NCBI GenBank assembly: GCA_902477055.1
Contig: CABSFY010000112.1
Location: 1-5,683 of the forward strand
Direction of reading: 5' to 3'
Origin: an uncultured Eubacteriales bacterium
GTDB taxonomy: Bacteria > Bacillota > Clostridia > Oscillospirales > Oscillospiraceae
Length of the DNA stretch: 5,683 nucleotides
In this document: positions 1 through 5,516 of the stretch, in pieces
Layout: each line of letters starts with the position of its first letter
Position numbering within the stretch: the stretch's first letter is position 1
The notes under the pieces: generated by a model
The model's database searches: none
The model's input: only the letters and a program-made list of their open reading frames with translations
What the model was told of the DNA's origin: nothing
Program-made: the position numbers and the translations under genes

Positions 1-20
1 AAAGCTTGAAAAGCTTTTTA
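1..20 (+). terminator. Candidate intrinsic terminator hairpin at the window edge
   Basis: AAAGCTT (1-7) pairs perfectly with AAGCTTT (11-17) across a GAA loop, and a short T run (15-19) closes the 3' side on the plus strand. This is the shape of a weak, AT-rich intrinsic terminator for a plus-strand gene left of the window. The stem has only two G-C pairs and the left context is cut off, so it could equally be one more element of the hairpin cluster that follows. Confidence 0.3.
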
Positions 21-56
21 TAGCGCCAACGGCGCGTCAGATTCTGCATGAGACGG

Positions 57-80
57 CGCATCGTGCCCTCGCACGATGCG
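57..80. repeat. Perfect 10-bp inverted repeat
   Basis: CGCATCGTGC (57-66) is exactly reverse-complementary to GCACGATGCG (71-80), with a CCTC loop. The stem is GC-rich and would be very stable as RNA. There is no T run on either side, so it is not a standard intrinsic terminator. Confidence 0.8.
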
Positions 81-98
81 AGTGTGCGCAGCACATGG

Positions 99-129
99 GA
101 TTCTTGATGAAATATTTTAATCAAGAATC
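99..129. repeat. Perfect 10-bp inverted repeat with AT-rich loop
   Basis: GATTCTTGAT (99-108) is exactly reverse-complementary to ATCAAGAATC (120-129). The 11-base loop can add three inner A-T pairs (110-112 with 116-118) after one mismatch. It is AT-rich, unlike the neighbouring GC-rich stems, and could act as a protein-binding palindrome or an RNA hairpin. Confidence 0.8.
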
Positions 130-170
130 AGTATTACACCCATATCATAGGAGGTTTTGCGCTCCGTTTG

Positions 171-187
171 GTCGCCTCGCAGGCGAC
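171..187 (-). repeat. Stem-loop directly after the macrodomain gene stop
   Basis: GTCGCCT (171-177) pairs perfectly with AGGCGAC (181-187) around a 3-base loop. On the minus strand it begins two bases after the TAA stop at 190-192. The position suits a transcript 3'-end or stability element, but the bases that follow on the minus strand are CAAACGG rather than a U tract, so intrinsic termination here is doubtful. Confidence 0.55.
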
Positions 188-189
188 AA

Positions 190-1185
190 TTATGCACCGA
201 GCAGGCTCTGGTCAAAGGCGAACAGCGTTTCGTTGATCTCGAACACGTTATAGTTCCCGTGCAGGACGAAATACTCGATAATGATGTCAAACTTGCTGGC
301 GTGGGACAGGGCGAAGCCCGCCCGTTCCAGCAGCTTTTTCATCTCCGAAAGCGGCAGCTCCAGCGCCAACGCAAAGGCAATTGCCGTGGGCTTGGAGGGC
401 TTATAATTCTTGTCCGAACGAATCTTGGAAAACAGCTTCCGGTCGATATTGGCCTTCTTATAGCACTGCGCGTCGGTCATGCCGGACTCGTCGATTTTCC
501 GCAGGAGCATTTCCGAAAAGCTCTCGTCCAGATCGTCCAGCGCATCGGCCAGCGACATCGACTCCATCGAAAGCGGTGCCGACGCGCAGGCCTTCCGGCG
601 CTCGTGCAGCATTGCAGTCTGCATCGGGCGGCTGCGGCACAGCGTATCATCCAGCGCGGCGGCGTAGCGGTCGTCAATATAGCTGGCGATGTCCGCAAAC
701 AGGCGGCTGCCGATCTGATAGGACGCGCGGTCAAAAATAACCAGATACACCGTCATGTCATGGTGCAGCAGGAAGCGTCCGATGGTATCGACCGCAACGT
801 GCAGCGCCTCGTCCCTTGGGTAGCCGAAATTTCCGGCGGAGATCAGCGGAAAGGCCACGGACTCGCAGTGGTGCGCCTCGGCAAGCGCGAGCGAGGTTCG
901 GTAGCAGGCTTCGAGCTTGGCCCGTTCCCCTGCTTTTCCGCCCTGCCACACCGGGCCGACCGCGTGGATCACGTACCGGCTGGGTAGCTGATAGCCCTTG
1001 GTGATTTTCGCGCTGCCGGTTTCGCAGCCGTGGAGCGTCCGGCATTCGGCCAGCAGCTCCGGCCCCGCCGCGCGGTGGATGCAGCCGTCCACGCCACCGC
1101 CGCCGAGCAGCGAAGCGTTCGCCGCGTTGACGATGGCATCGACCTGCATTTTGGTAATATCATTTCGTACGATTTGCAGCGGCAT
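190..1185 (-). CDS. Macrodomain (ADP-ribosylhydrolase-type) protein with C-terminal HTH-like domain
   Basis: A 331-residue protein. Residues 1-165 are a MacroD/YmdB-type macrodomain: IVRNDITKM at the start, then VNAANASLLGGGGVDG with Asn23 and Asp33 aligning with catalytic Asn25 and Asp35 of E. coli YmdB, HAVGPVW near 74-80, and the phosphate-binding loop ISAGNFGYP at 115-123. Known members hydrolyse O-acetyl-ADP-ribose and remove mono-ADP-ribose from acidic side chains. A low-complexity linker (about 175-215) leads to a C-terminal domain (219-331) with an HTH-like stretch (MTDAQCYKKANIDRKLFSKI) and a conserved-looking end, LFAFDQSLLGA. I recall this extension from many Firmicutes macrodomain proteins and from stand-alone XRE-like proteins. 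The start at 1185 was chosen because the family begins MPxQIxRNDIT and GAAAGGGGAAA lies upstream; the frame stays open to 1320. The start overlaps the end of the glycosylase gene by 26 bp, suggesting coupled translation. The domain call is firm; the exact substrate and any DNA binding are inference. Confidence 0.9.
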   Translation of the reverse strand: MPLQIVRNDITKMQVDAIVNAANASLLGGGGVDGCIHRAAGPELLAECRTLHGCETGSAKITKGYQLPSRYVIHAVGPVWQGGKAGERAKLEACYRTSLALAEAHHCESVAFPLISAGNFGYPRDEALHVAVDTIGRFLLHHDMTVYLVIFDRASYQIGSRLFADIASYIDDRYAAALDDTLCRSRPMQTAMLHERRKACASAPLSMESMSLADALDDLDESFSEMLLRKIDESGMTDAQCYKKANIDRKLFSKIRSDKNYKPSKPTAIAFALALELPLSEMKKLLERAGFALSHASKFDIIIEYFVLHGNYNVFEINETLFAFDQSLLGA

Positions 1186-1843
1186 CCGGCGATTTCCCCT
1201 TTCGTGTGGTGTTTTTTGGCTTGTAGTCCCGCAGCTCCGGGACGGCCCCGCCCGCGGCCGCCCAGAGATAGAGGCTTGCCACGCTGCAATAGGGCCTGAA
1301 GCGGCGGCGGTATTTTTCAAACAGCTTGCGGTCGATATTGCGGTGATGATAGATCATGCGCAGTCCGCGCCGGATGGCAAGATCGTCGTAGCTGAAAATA
1401 TCGGGCCGCTGTAGGCAGAACAGCAAAATCATCTCCGCCGTCCAGACACCGATGCCCTTCAAGTCGCACAAAGCGCGAATTGCCTCCGCATCGGGCATTT
1501 TCTCGACCGCAGCGAGGTCGAACGCGCCGGTGTGGACCTTTTCGGCAAAATCTGTGATGTACTCCGCCTTGCGGAAGGTCATGCCCAGCGCCTGTAGACG
1601 CGGCACGCCCGCCGCGAGGATGGTTTCGGCATTCACCGTGTCGAGCGCGTCCTGCATCCGCTGCCAGATGGTCGCCTGCGCCTTCGTGGAGATCTGCTGG
1701 CCGATGATGTGATGGATCACGGACGAAAACAGGTCCGTATCTACCACGCGCTCGATCGGCCCGACGCGGTCGATCACCTCGCCCAGCCGCGCGTCCCTCT
1801 GCCGCAGATAGGCAAGCTCCGTTTCTCCGTATGAAAAAAACAT
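1160..1843 (-). CDS. AlkA-type HhH-GPD DNA-3-methyladenine glycosylase
   Basis: A 227-residue base-excision repair enzyme that would release alkylated purines from DNA by cleaving the N-glycosidic bond. The family fingerprint is clear: IIGQQIST at 46-53 (the conserved xGQQxS helix), the helix-hairpin-helix LKGIGVWTAEMIL at 128-140, and the GPD-loop aspartate in IFSYDDLAIRRGL. Trp134 and Asp154 are 20 residues apart, exactly as Trp218 and catalytic Asp238 are in E. coli AlkA. It lacks the extra N-terminal domain of E. coli AlkA (282 residues), which is common in the short bacterial subfamily. The start at 1843 has GGAGG at 1852-1856, eight bases away. The last 20 or so residues form a basic, disordered-looking tail, part of which is encoded in the overlap with the macrodomain gene. 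It is the first gene of that operon and divergent from galE. Exact lesion range (3-meA alone or broader) cannot be read from sequence. Confidence 0.92.
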   Translation of the reverse strand: MFFSYGETELAYLRQRDARLGEVIDRVGPIERVVDTDLFSSVIHHIIGQQISTKAQATIWQRMQDALDTVNAETILAAGVPRLQALGMTFRKAEYITDFAEKVHTGAFDLAAVEKMPDAEAIRALCDLKGIGVWTAEMILLFCLQRPDIFSYDDLAIRRGLRMIYHHRNIDRKLFEKYRRRFRPYCSVASLYLWAAAGGAVPELRDYKPKNTTRKGKSPDAAANRTK

Positions 1844-1866
1844 TCCGTTCGCCTCCGTCTGACGGG

Positions 1867-1895
1867 TTGCAATTTTTCTGCTCCCATTGTATCAT
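1867..1895 (+). promoter_or_regulatory. Candidate galE promoter
   Basis: TTGCAA (1867-1872), a 17-base spacer, then TATCAT (1890-1895) fits a SigA promoter, with a start near 1902 and a leader of about 43 bases. Its -10 overlaps by two bases the candidate -10 of the divergent operon. CATAAT (1893-1898) is an alternative -10 with poorer spacing. Confidence 0.45.
1886..1894 (-). promoter_or_regulatory. Candidate extended -10 promoter of the glycosylase/macrodomain operon
   Basis: On the minus strand TGATACAAT gives a TGN-extended -10 (TACAAT, 1886-1891). The -35 position (about 1909-1914, TAGATT) is poor, which is normal for extended -10 promoters. The predicted start near 1879 leaves a leader of about 35 bases before the ATG at 1843, enclosing the GGAGG at 1852-1856. 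Confidence 0.5.
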
Positions 1896-1931
1896 AATTA
1901 GCATGGATAATCTATCAGAATCTCATAAAAC

Positions 1932-1936
1932 AGGAG
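1932..1936 (+). promoter_or_regulatory. galE ribosome binding site
   Basis: AGGAG eight bases before the ATG at 1945 decides the start. In-frame upstream starts at 1831 and 1903 have no comparable site and would add residues in front of the Rossmann glycine motif that should sit at the N-terminus. Confidence 0.85.
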
Positions 1937-1944
1937 CGCAAAGC

Positions 1945-2946
1945 ATGAACGTTTTTGTTACCGGCGGCCTTGGATACATCGGGAGCCACACCTGCGTGGA
2001 GCTGGTGCAGGCCGGGCATCAGGTCGTGATCGCGGATAATTTGTCCAATTCCCGCCTGAGCGTGCTGGATGCCATCGAAACCATTACCGGTCAACGGCCC
2101 GATTTTTACCGTGCGGATGTCTGTGACAAGGCCGCGCTGCGGGAGATTTTTACCGCGCACGCCTTCGATGCGGTCCTTCATTTTGCGGGCTTAAAGGCCG
2201 TCAACGAGAGTCTGACGCAGCCGCTGGCGTATTACCGCAACAATCTGGATGCTACGCTGTCGCTGCTGGAGGTCATGGAAGAATTTGGCTGCAAGCGGCT
2301 CGTCTTTTCCTCGTCTGCCACCGTCTATGGGCCGGAGAATCCGATTCCCTACATCGAAACCATGCCCGCGCACGTCGCGACGAATCCCTACGGCTGGACG
2401 AAGGTCATGATCGAGCAGCTGCTGCGCGACTACGCGGCGGCAAATCCCGATTTTTCCGCCGTGCTGCTGCGGTACTTCAATCCAATCGGTGCGCACGAAT
2501 CCGGCCTTCTGGGGGACGATCCGAACGGAATTCCGAACAATTTAATGCCCTATATCGCCCGCGTCGCCGCCGGGCAGCTCGAAAGGCTGACGATTTTCGG
2601 CAATGACTACGATACGCCCGACGGCACCTGTCGCCGCGATTTTTTGCACGTCGTCGATCTGGCCAAGGGGCATCTGAAGGCGCTGGACTACGCCATGACG
2701 CACAGCGGCGCGGAGCCGTTCAACCTTGGCACGGGCCACGGCGTGAGCGTCAAGGCGCTGGTGGACACGTTCGAGCGCACCACCGGCGTTCCCGTCCCGC
2801 ATAGCTACGGTCCGCGCCGCGCAGGCGACCTGCCGGATGTCTACGCCAACGCCGAAAAGGCCAAGCAACTGCTCGACTGGCAGCCGGAAAAAGCACTCGA
2901 GGATATGTGCCGCGACAGCTGGCGCTTTGTCCAAAAGCAGCACTGA
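1945..2946 (+). CDS. galE: UDP-glucose 4-epimerase
   Basis: A 333-residue cytoplasmic short-chain dehydrogenase/reductase that reversibly converts UDP-galactose to UDP-glucose using tightly bound NAD (Leloir pathway and supply of galactosyl donors for envelope glycans). The NAD-binding glycines are G7, G10 and G13 in TGGLGYIGSHT. The catalytic residues are Ser124 (SSATVYG) and the pair Tyr149/Lys153 (PYGWTK). LRYFNPIGAH (175-184) and the UDP-contacting Arg292/Asp295 (RRAGDLP) also fall at the E. coli GalE numbers. Length matches the family (E. coli 338). Position 299, Tyr in E. coli and Cys in human GALE, is Val here; a small residue at this gate is known to admit N-acetylated sugars, so dual UDP-Glc/UDP-GlcNAc activity is plausible. 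No galK or galT is in view, so a biosynthetic role is at least as likely as galactose catabolism. The gene is divergent from the repair operon and convergent with the surface gene. Confidence 0.97.
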   Translation: MNVFVTGGLGYIGSHTCVELVQAGHQVVIADNLSNSRLSVLDAIETITGQRPDFYRADVCDKAALREIFTAHAFDAVLHFAGLKAVNESLTQPLAYYRNNLDATLSLLEVMEEFGCKRLVFSSSATVYGPENPIPYIETMPAHVATNPYGWTKVMIEQLLRDYAAANPDFSAVLLRYFNPIGAHESGLLGDDPNGIPNNLMPYIARVAAGQLERLTIFGNDYDTPDGTCRRDFLHVVDLAKGHLKALDYAMTHSGAEPFNLGTGHGVSVKALVDTFERTTGVPVPHSYGPRRAGDLPDVYANAEKAKQLLDWQPEKALEDMCRDSWRFVQKQH

Positions 2947-2951
2947 CGCAT

Positions 2952-2967
2952 AAAAAGCTGCCGCAGC
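2952..2967 (-). terminator. Weak minus-strand terminator-like hairpin after galE
   Basis: On the minus strand GCTG-CGG-CAGC (2957-2967) is followed by TTTTT (2956-2952). G-U pairs can lengthen the four-base stem slightly. It would act as a second barrier to transcripts running from the surface gene into the 3' end of galE. The stem is short, so support is modest. Confidence 0.3.
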
Positions 2968-3125
2968 CCAAAATGATAAGCTCCCTCTATGAGTGACAGT
3001 GAAATAAAGCCCTGTCATCATTGCCGGTTTGCTTCCGAAACGCAGAAACACCCAAAACCGTTTCCCGCTATATGCTTTCGGGGCGATTTTGGGCGTTTCC
3101 TTTCGCTATAAGCGGCTTCCGGATA
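2968..3125. other. Structured spacer between galE and the surface gene
   Basis: No convincing gene lies here. It contains nested inverted repeats: AATGAT/ATCATT (2972-2977, 3017-3022), TGACAG/CTGTCA (2994-2999, 3012-3017), GAAACGC/GCGTTTC (3037-3043, 3093-3099), CCCAAAA/TTTTGGG (3051-3057, 3087-3093) and CCCG/CGGG (3064-3067, 3080-3083). Two copies of a motif of the form GTTTCC(n)CGCTATA start near 3060 and 3095. It would form the 3' UTR of galE up to the hairpin at 3126-3159. Confidence 0.45.
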
Positions 3126-3159
3126 ACAAAAAGCGCCGTATTGCTACGACGCTTTTTGT
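3126..3159. terminator. Bidirectional intrinsic terminator between convergent genes
   Basis: ACAAAAAGCG (3126-3135) pairs perfectly with CGCTTTTTGT (3150-3159). After one mismatch CGTA (3137-3140) pairs with TACG (3145-3148) around a TTGC loop. A5 and T5 runs within the stem give a U tract on either strand. It lies 36 bases past the surface gene stop and about 180 bases past the galE stop, so it can end both transcripts. Confidence 0.85.
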
Positions 3160-3195
3160 CTTGCTCGGAAGATGGAGCAAGGGAACGCTATTCCA

Positions 3196-5442
3196 TTATC
3201 TGTTGTGCTTTTTCTTTCTGCCGACAACCGTTATGGCAATGGCTGCACCGCCGCTGGCAAGCAGCAGGGCAATCCACAGCGCAAGGTTGCTTGTATCGCC
3301 GGTCTGGGGAGTCTTATCGGTGGTTCCCGGCTTGGTGCTGGCTGGCTTTTTCTCAAGAGCTGCAATGGCATCCTCGATCGCCTTTGCCATCTTATCCACC
3401 TCGGATTGCTCCGTAATGTTCTTGCCTCGGACAACAGCCTTCACGGCAGCTTCCACAGCGGAGAAGTCCTTGTAGTCGTCCTTCTTCAAAGCATTTGCCT
3501 TGGCAATCGCTGCGTCAACCTTGGTGTAGTCGGCGTCCTTGTATTGCAGGGCGGCAATCGCATCCTCGATCGCCTTTGCCATCTTATCCACCTCGGATTG
3601 CTCCGTAATTTTCTTGTCACGGACAACAGCCTTCACGGCAGCTTCCACAGCGGAGAAGTCCTTGTAGTCATCCTTCTTCAAAGCATTTGCCTTGGCAATG
3701 GCTGCGTCAACCTTGGTATAGTCGGCATCCTTGTATTGCAGGGCAGCAATGGCGTCCTCAATCGCCTTCGCCATTGCATCGACCTCGCTCTGCTCGGTAA
3801 TATTCTTATCACGAGCAACAGCGTTGACAGCGGCCTCCACAGCAGAGAAATCCTTGTAGTTATCCTTGTTCAGAGCCTTTGCCTTGGCAATGGCTGCATC
3901 AACCTTTGTGTAATCCGCGCCCTTGTATTGCAGGGCGGCAATGGCATCCTTGATCGCCTTCGCCATTGCATTGACATCCGCCTGATTGCCAAAAGCCTTG
4001 CCTCTGATAACTCCGGACACCGCCGTATTCAATGCGGCAACAGATTCGTCGGTATACACAGTCAAATCAGAGGGAATGGCTGCCATCGCTGTTTCCACAG
4101 CACTGTAATCTGCCGGCTCTGCACCGCAAAGAACCTGTCCGTTCACAAAAGACCATCCGTTACTGTTGTCACCGTTATTCAGTGCGGCTGCAAAATCTTC
4201 GGTTTTCATTTCTTCCTGCGGCTTTTCAGTTGCGGATTCGTTCTGGTTTTTAATACCGAGGTTTTCCACTGCAAAATAGCAGTTGGTTATTTCGCCCCTC
4301 TTAGTCGCAGACGACTGCTCCGCAAAGGCATACTGAAAGGGTGATGAGCCTGTTACGCTACCGGTTGTAAAGCAATTTGTAATGGAGCCATAGTACGCTG
4401 AGTCAGAGGCATCGGTACCTACAAAAGAGGCCATAGCAGCCGCAGCCTGTGATACATTGCCACTCGCATAGCAGTTTTTGATATTCAGTCCCCAAAGGCC
4501 GCCGGCAAATCCGCCTGTATATGCGCCGCCGGTAACATTGCCCGTGGCGTAACAATTTCGAATAACCGTTTCTGCATCTGTTTTGCCGTTTCCTTTGCCG
4601 ATAAATCCGCCGACATCCGCACCGCCACGGGAATCTGCCTTCACATTTACCGTTACATTTGATCTGCTGTATGTGATTTTCGCTGCTTTTCCCAATTCAC
4701 CGATCAGTCCGCCGATAGACCCCTTGCCGGCTTTTTCCGTAATGCTGCCGGATACACTGCACTCGTTGATAAGCTGCGTTCCATCCAGTGCACCTACAAG
4801 CCCGCCGACCCAGTATGCAGCAGCATAAACGTTGCTCGGTGCGCTCATATCCATCGTCAAACCTGTCACATGACAATTTTCAATAGATCCGCCTGAATAA
4901 CCAACCAGACCGCCGGCAAATCCGACGACAGCACCTATCGAAGCAATCTTTGCTATACCGCAGATAGAAACAGTGTCCAGATTCAAGTTGCTGATTTTTC
5001 CCTCTGTTGCGCCAAACAACCCAAATACATCCGATTCAAACGGTGTGGTTTCAGACCCAATGGAAACGTTAGAGATGGTATATCCGTTACCGTCAAAATT
5101 ACCGGCGAAGACGCGATAATCCGAACCTCCCAACAGTGCATCAGAAAAAGAATTTGCAATCGGTGTCCAAGGCAGCCCGTTCAGGTCTATGTTGGCCGTC
5201 AATACAAAGTTCTTCCCCGTGTAGGTTTCTCCACCATTCACAGAGCTTGCAAGATATGCAAGCTGTGCTCCGTTAGCGATCTGATAAGGATCCTCTGCGG
5301 TACCTGTTCCACCTGCGAACGCTGCCGCTGTGCTGCCATCCCAGACGTTTGCGGTCTGTGCATCTTTTGCAAAGGCCATCATGGGCAAAAGCGCCAGCAC
5401 AAGGCACAGCGCAAGCAGAAGGCTCAGTATTTTCCCTTTCAT
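3196..5442 (-). CDS. Wall-anchored surface protein with GLUG-like motifs and FIVAR-like repeats
   Basis: A 748-residue exported protein. A Sec signal peptide (MKGK, hydrophobic core, likely cleavage after AFA at residue 25) precedes an N-terminal module starting near AEDPYQIANGAQLAYLA (49-65) and ending around NFDGNGYTISNVSI. Residues 177-365 hold at least six GLUG-type motifs (GGLVGYSGG, GGLVGALDG, GGLIGELG, GGFIGKGNG, GGFAGGLWG, SFVGTDAS), most followed by a xxNCYxTGxV strand, as in beta-helical adhesins. Four helical FIVAR-like repeats of about 64 residues follow (444-699). The C-terminus is a sorting signal: TPQTG (711-715), a hydrophobic segment (719-741) and RKKKHNR. A sortase would cleave between Thr and Gly and join the protein to peptidoglycan. 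The start is the second ATG (5442), set by GGAGG at 5450-5454. It sits alone behind its own promoter and in front of its own terminator. The role as adhesin or stalk is inferred from architecture; the ligand is unknown. It is less GC-rich than the genes to its left. Confidence 0.9.
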   Translation of the reverse strand: MKGKILSLLLALCLVLALLPMMAFAKDAQTANVWDGSTAAAFAGGTGTAEDPYQIANGAQLAYLASSVNGGETYTGKNFVLTANIDLNGLPWTPIANSFSDALLGGSDYRVFAGNFDGNGYTISNVSIGSETTPFESDVFGLFGATEGKISNLNLDTVSICGIAKIASIGAVVGFAGGLVGYSGGSIENCHVTGLTMDMSAPSNVYAAAYWVGGLVGALDGTQLINECSVSGSITEKAGKGSIGGLIGELGKAAKITYSRSNVTVNVKADSRGGADVGGFIGKGNGKTDAETVIRNCYATGNVTGGAYTGGFAGGLWGLNIKNCYASGNVSQAAAAMASFVGTDASDSAYYGSITNCFTTGSVTGSSPFQYAFAEQSSATKRGEITNCYFAVENLGIKNQNESATEKPQEEMKTEDFAAALNNGDNSNGWSFVNGQVLCGAEPADYSAVETAMAAIPSDLTVYTDESVAALNTAVSGVIRGKAFGNQADVNAMAKAIKDAIAALQYKGADYTKVDAAIAKAKALNKDNYKDFSAVEAAVNAVARDKNITEQSEVDAMAKAIEDAIAALQYKDADYTKVDAAIAKANALKKDDYKDFSAVEAAVKAVVRDKKITEQSEVDKMAKAIEDAIAALQYKDADYTKVDAAIAKANALKKDDYKDFSAVEAAVKAVVRGKNITEQSEVDKMAKAIEDAIAALEKKPASTKPGTTDKTPQTGDTSNLALWIALLLASGGAAIAITVVGRKKKHNR
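3346..4113 (-). repeat. Four tandem 192-195 bp units encoding FIVAR-like repeats
   Basis: The units are 3919-4113 (divergent first copy, 65 residues), 3727-3918, 3535-3726 and 3346-3534 (last copy, ending in EKK instead of QYKD). Each encodes ADYxxVDxAIAKA, then DFSAVEAAV, then EVDxMAKAIEDAIAAL, a heptad-like pattern of Ala and charged residues expected to form helices. The last two units differ at about seven of 173 aligned bases (3554-3726 against 3362-3534), so one is a recent copy of the other. The first unit is much more diverged. Confidence 0.9.
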
Positions 5443-5449
5443 TTTCATT

Positions 5450-5454
5450 CCTCC
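5450..5454 (-). promoter_or_regulatory. Ribosome binding site deciding the surface protein start
   Basis: GGAGG on the minus strand is seven bases from the ATG at 5442 but only one base from the in-frame ATG at 5448. The 5442 start is therefore preferred, which drops two residues (MK) from the N-terminus. Confidence 0.85.
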
Positions 5455-5503
5455 AAAACAATTTCTGCGTATTTACTTTCTGTGATGACGGACATATCGA
5501 GAG

Positions 5504-5516
5504 ATACTTAAAGTAT
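5504..5516. promoter_or_regulatory. Operator-like palindrome over the -10 and start site
   Basis: ATACTT (5504-5509) and AAGTAT (5511-5516) are perfect inverted repeats around one central base. They cover most of the -10 box and the predicted start of the surface gene promoter, where a bound dimeric repressor would block RNA polymerase. No regulator is encoded in view, and part of the symmetry comes from the -10 box itself. Confidence 0.35.

Larger units (their letters stand above)
21..189. other. Gene-free spacer made of consecutive hairpins
   Basis: I see no coding sequence with a start and ribosome binding site here. The stretch is unusually dense in inverted repeats: GCGCC/GGCGC (23-35), a perfect 10-bp stem (57-80), TGTGC/GCACA (83-95), a perfect 10-bp stem (99-129), GGAG/CTCC (150-165) and a perfect 7-bp stem (171-187). 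It lies immediately downstream of the macrodomain gene, which reads towards it. It may be a 3' UTR structure, a small structured RNA or a dispersed palindromic repeat. Sequence alone does not decide between these, and no known RNA family was recognised. Confidence 0.5.

Noticed and set aside
157..987. Long plus-strand open frame (276 codons, TTG start) opposite the macrodomain gene
   Set aside because: It is the antisense of a firmly identified gene in GC-rich DNA. An AGGAGG at 149-154 precedes it, but only two bases before a TTG, and the translation is Arg/Gln-rich with no recognisable domain.
758..1289. Additional minus-strand open frames inside the macrodomain and glycosylase genes
   Set aside because: They are off-frame images of the two real genes, Arg-rich and without ribosome binding sites.
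1186..1320. N-terminal extension of the macrodomain gene (start at 1320)
   Set aside because: The 45 extra residues are low-complexity and lie inside the glycosylase gene. The family normally starts at MPxQIxRNDIT, which is at 1185 with a ribosome binding site.
1831..1944. Earlier in-frame starts for galE at 1831 and 1903
   Set aside because: Neither has a Shine-Dalgarno sequence, and both place extra residues before the N-terminal NAD-binding motif. The 1831 start would also lie upstream of the likely promoter.
3021..3475. Two overlapping plus-strand open frames across the spacer and terminator
   Set aside because: They span a strong bidirectional terminator and the 3' end of the surface gene, lack a good ribosome binding site, and show no recognisable protein features.
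3346..4113. CRISPR-like or non-coding repeat array
   Set aside because: The unit is about 192 bp, in frame, without spacers, and clearly encodes protein repeats.
3172..4344. Plus-strand open frame of 390 codons with a repeated Leu/Val/Gly-rich pattern
   Set aside because: Its periodic sequence is the reverse-strand image of the 192-bp FIVAR-like repeats in the surface gene. It has no ribosome binding site and runs into the GLUG coding part without any domain.
5443..5448. Surface protein start at the first ATG (5448)
   Set aside because: The GGAGG is only one base away, too close for initiation; the ATG at 5442 has the ideal seven-base spacing.
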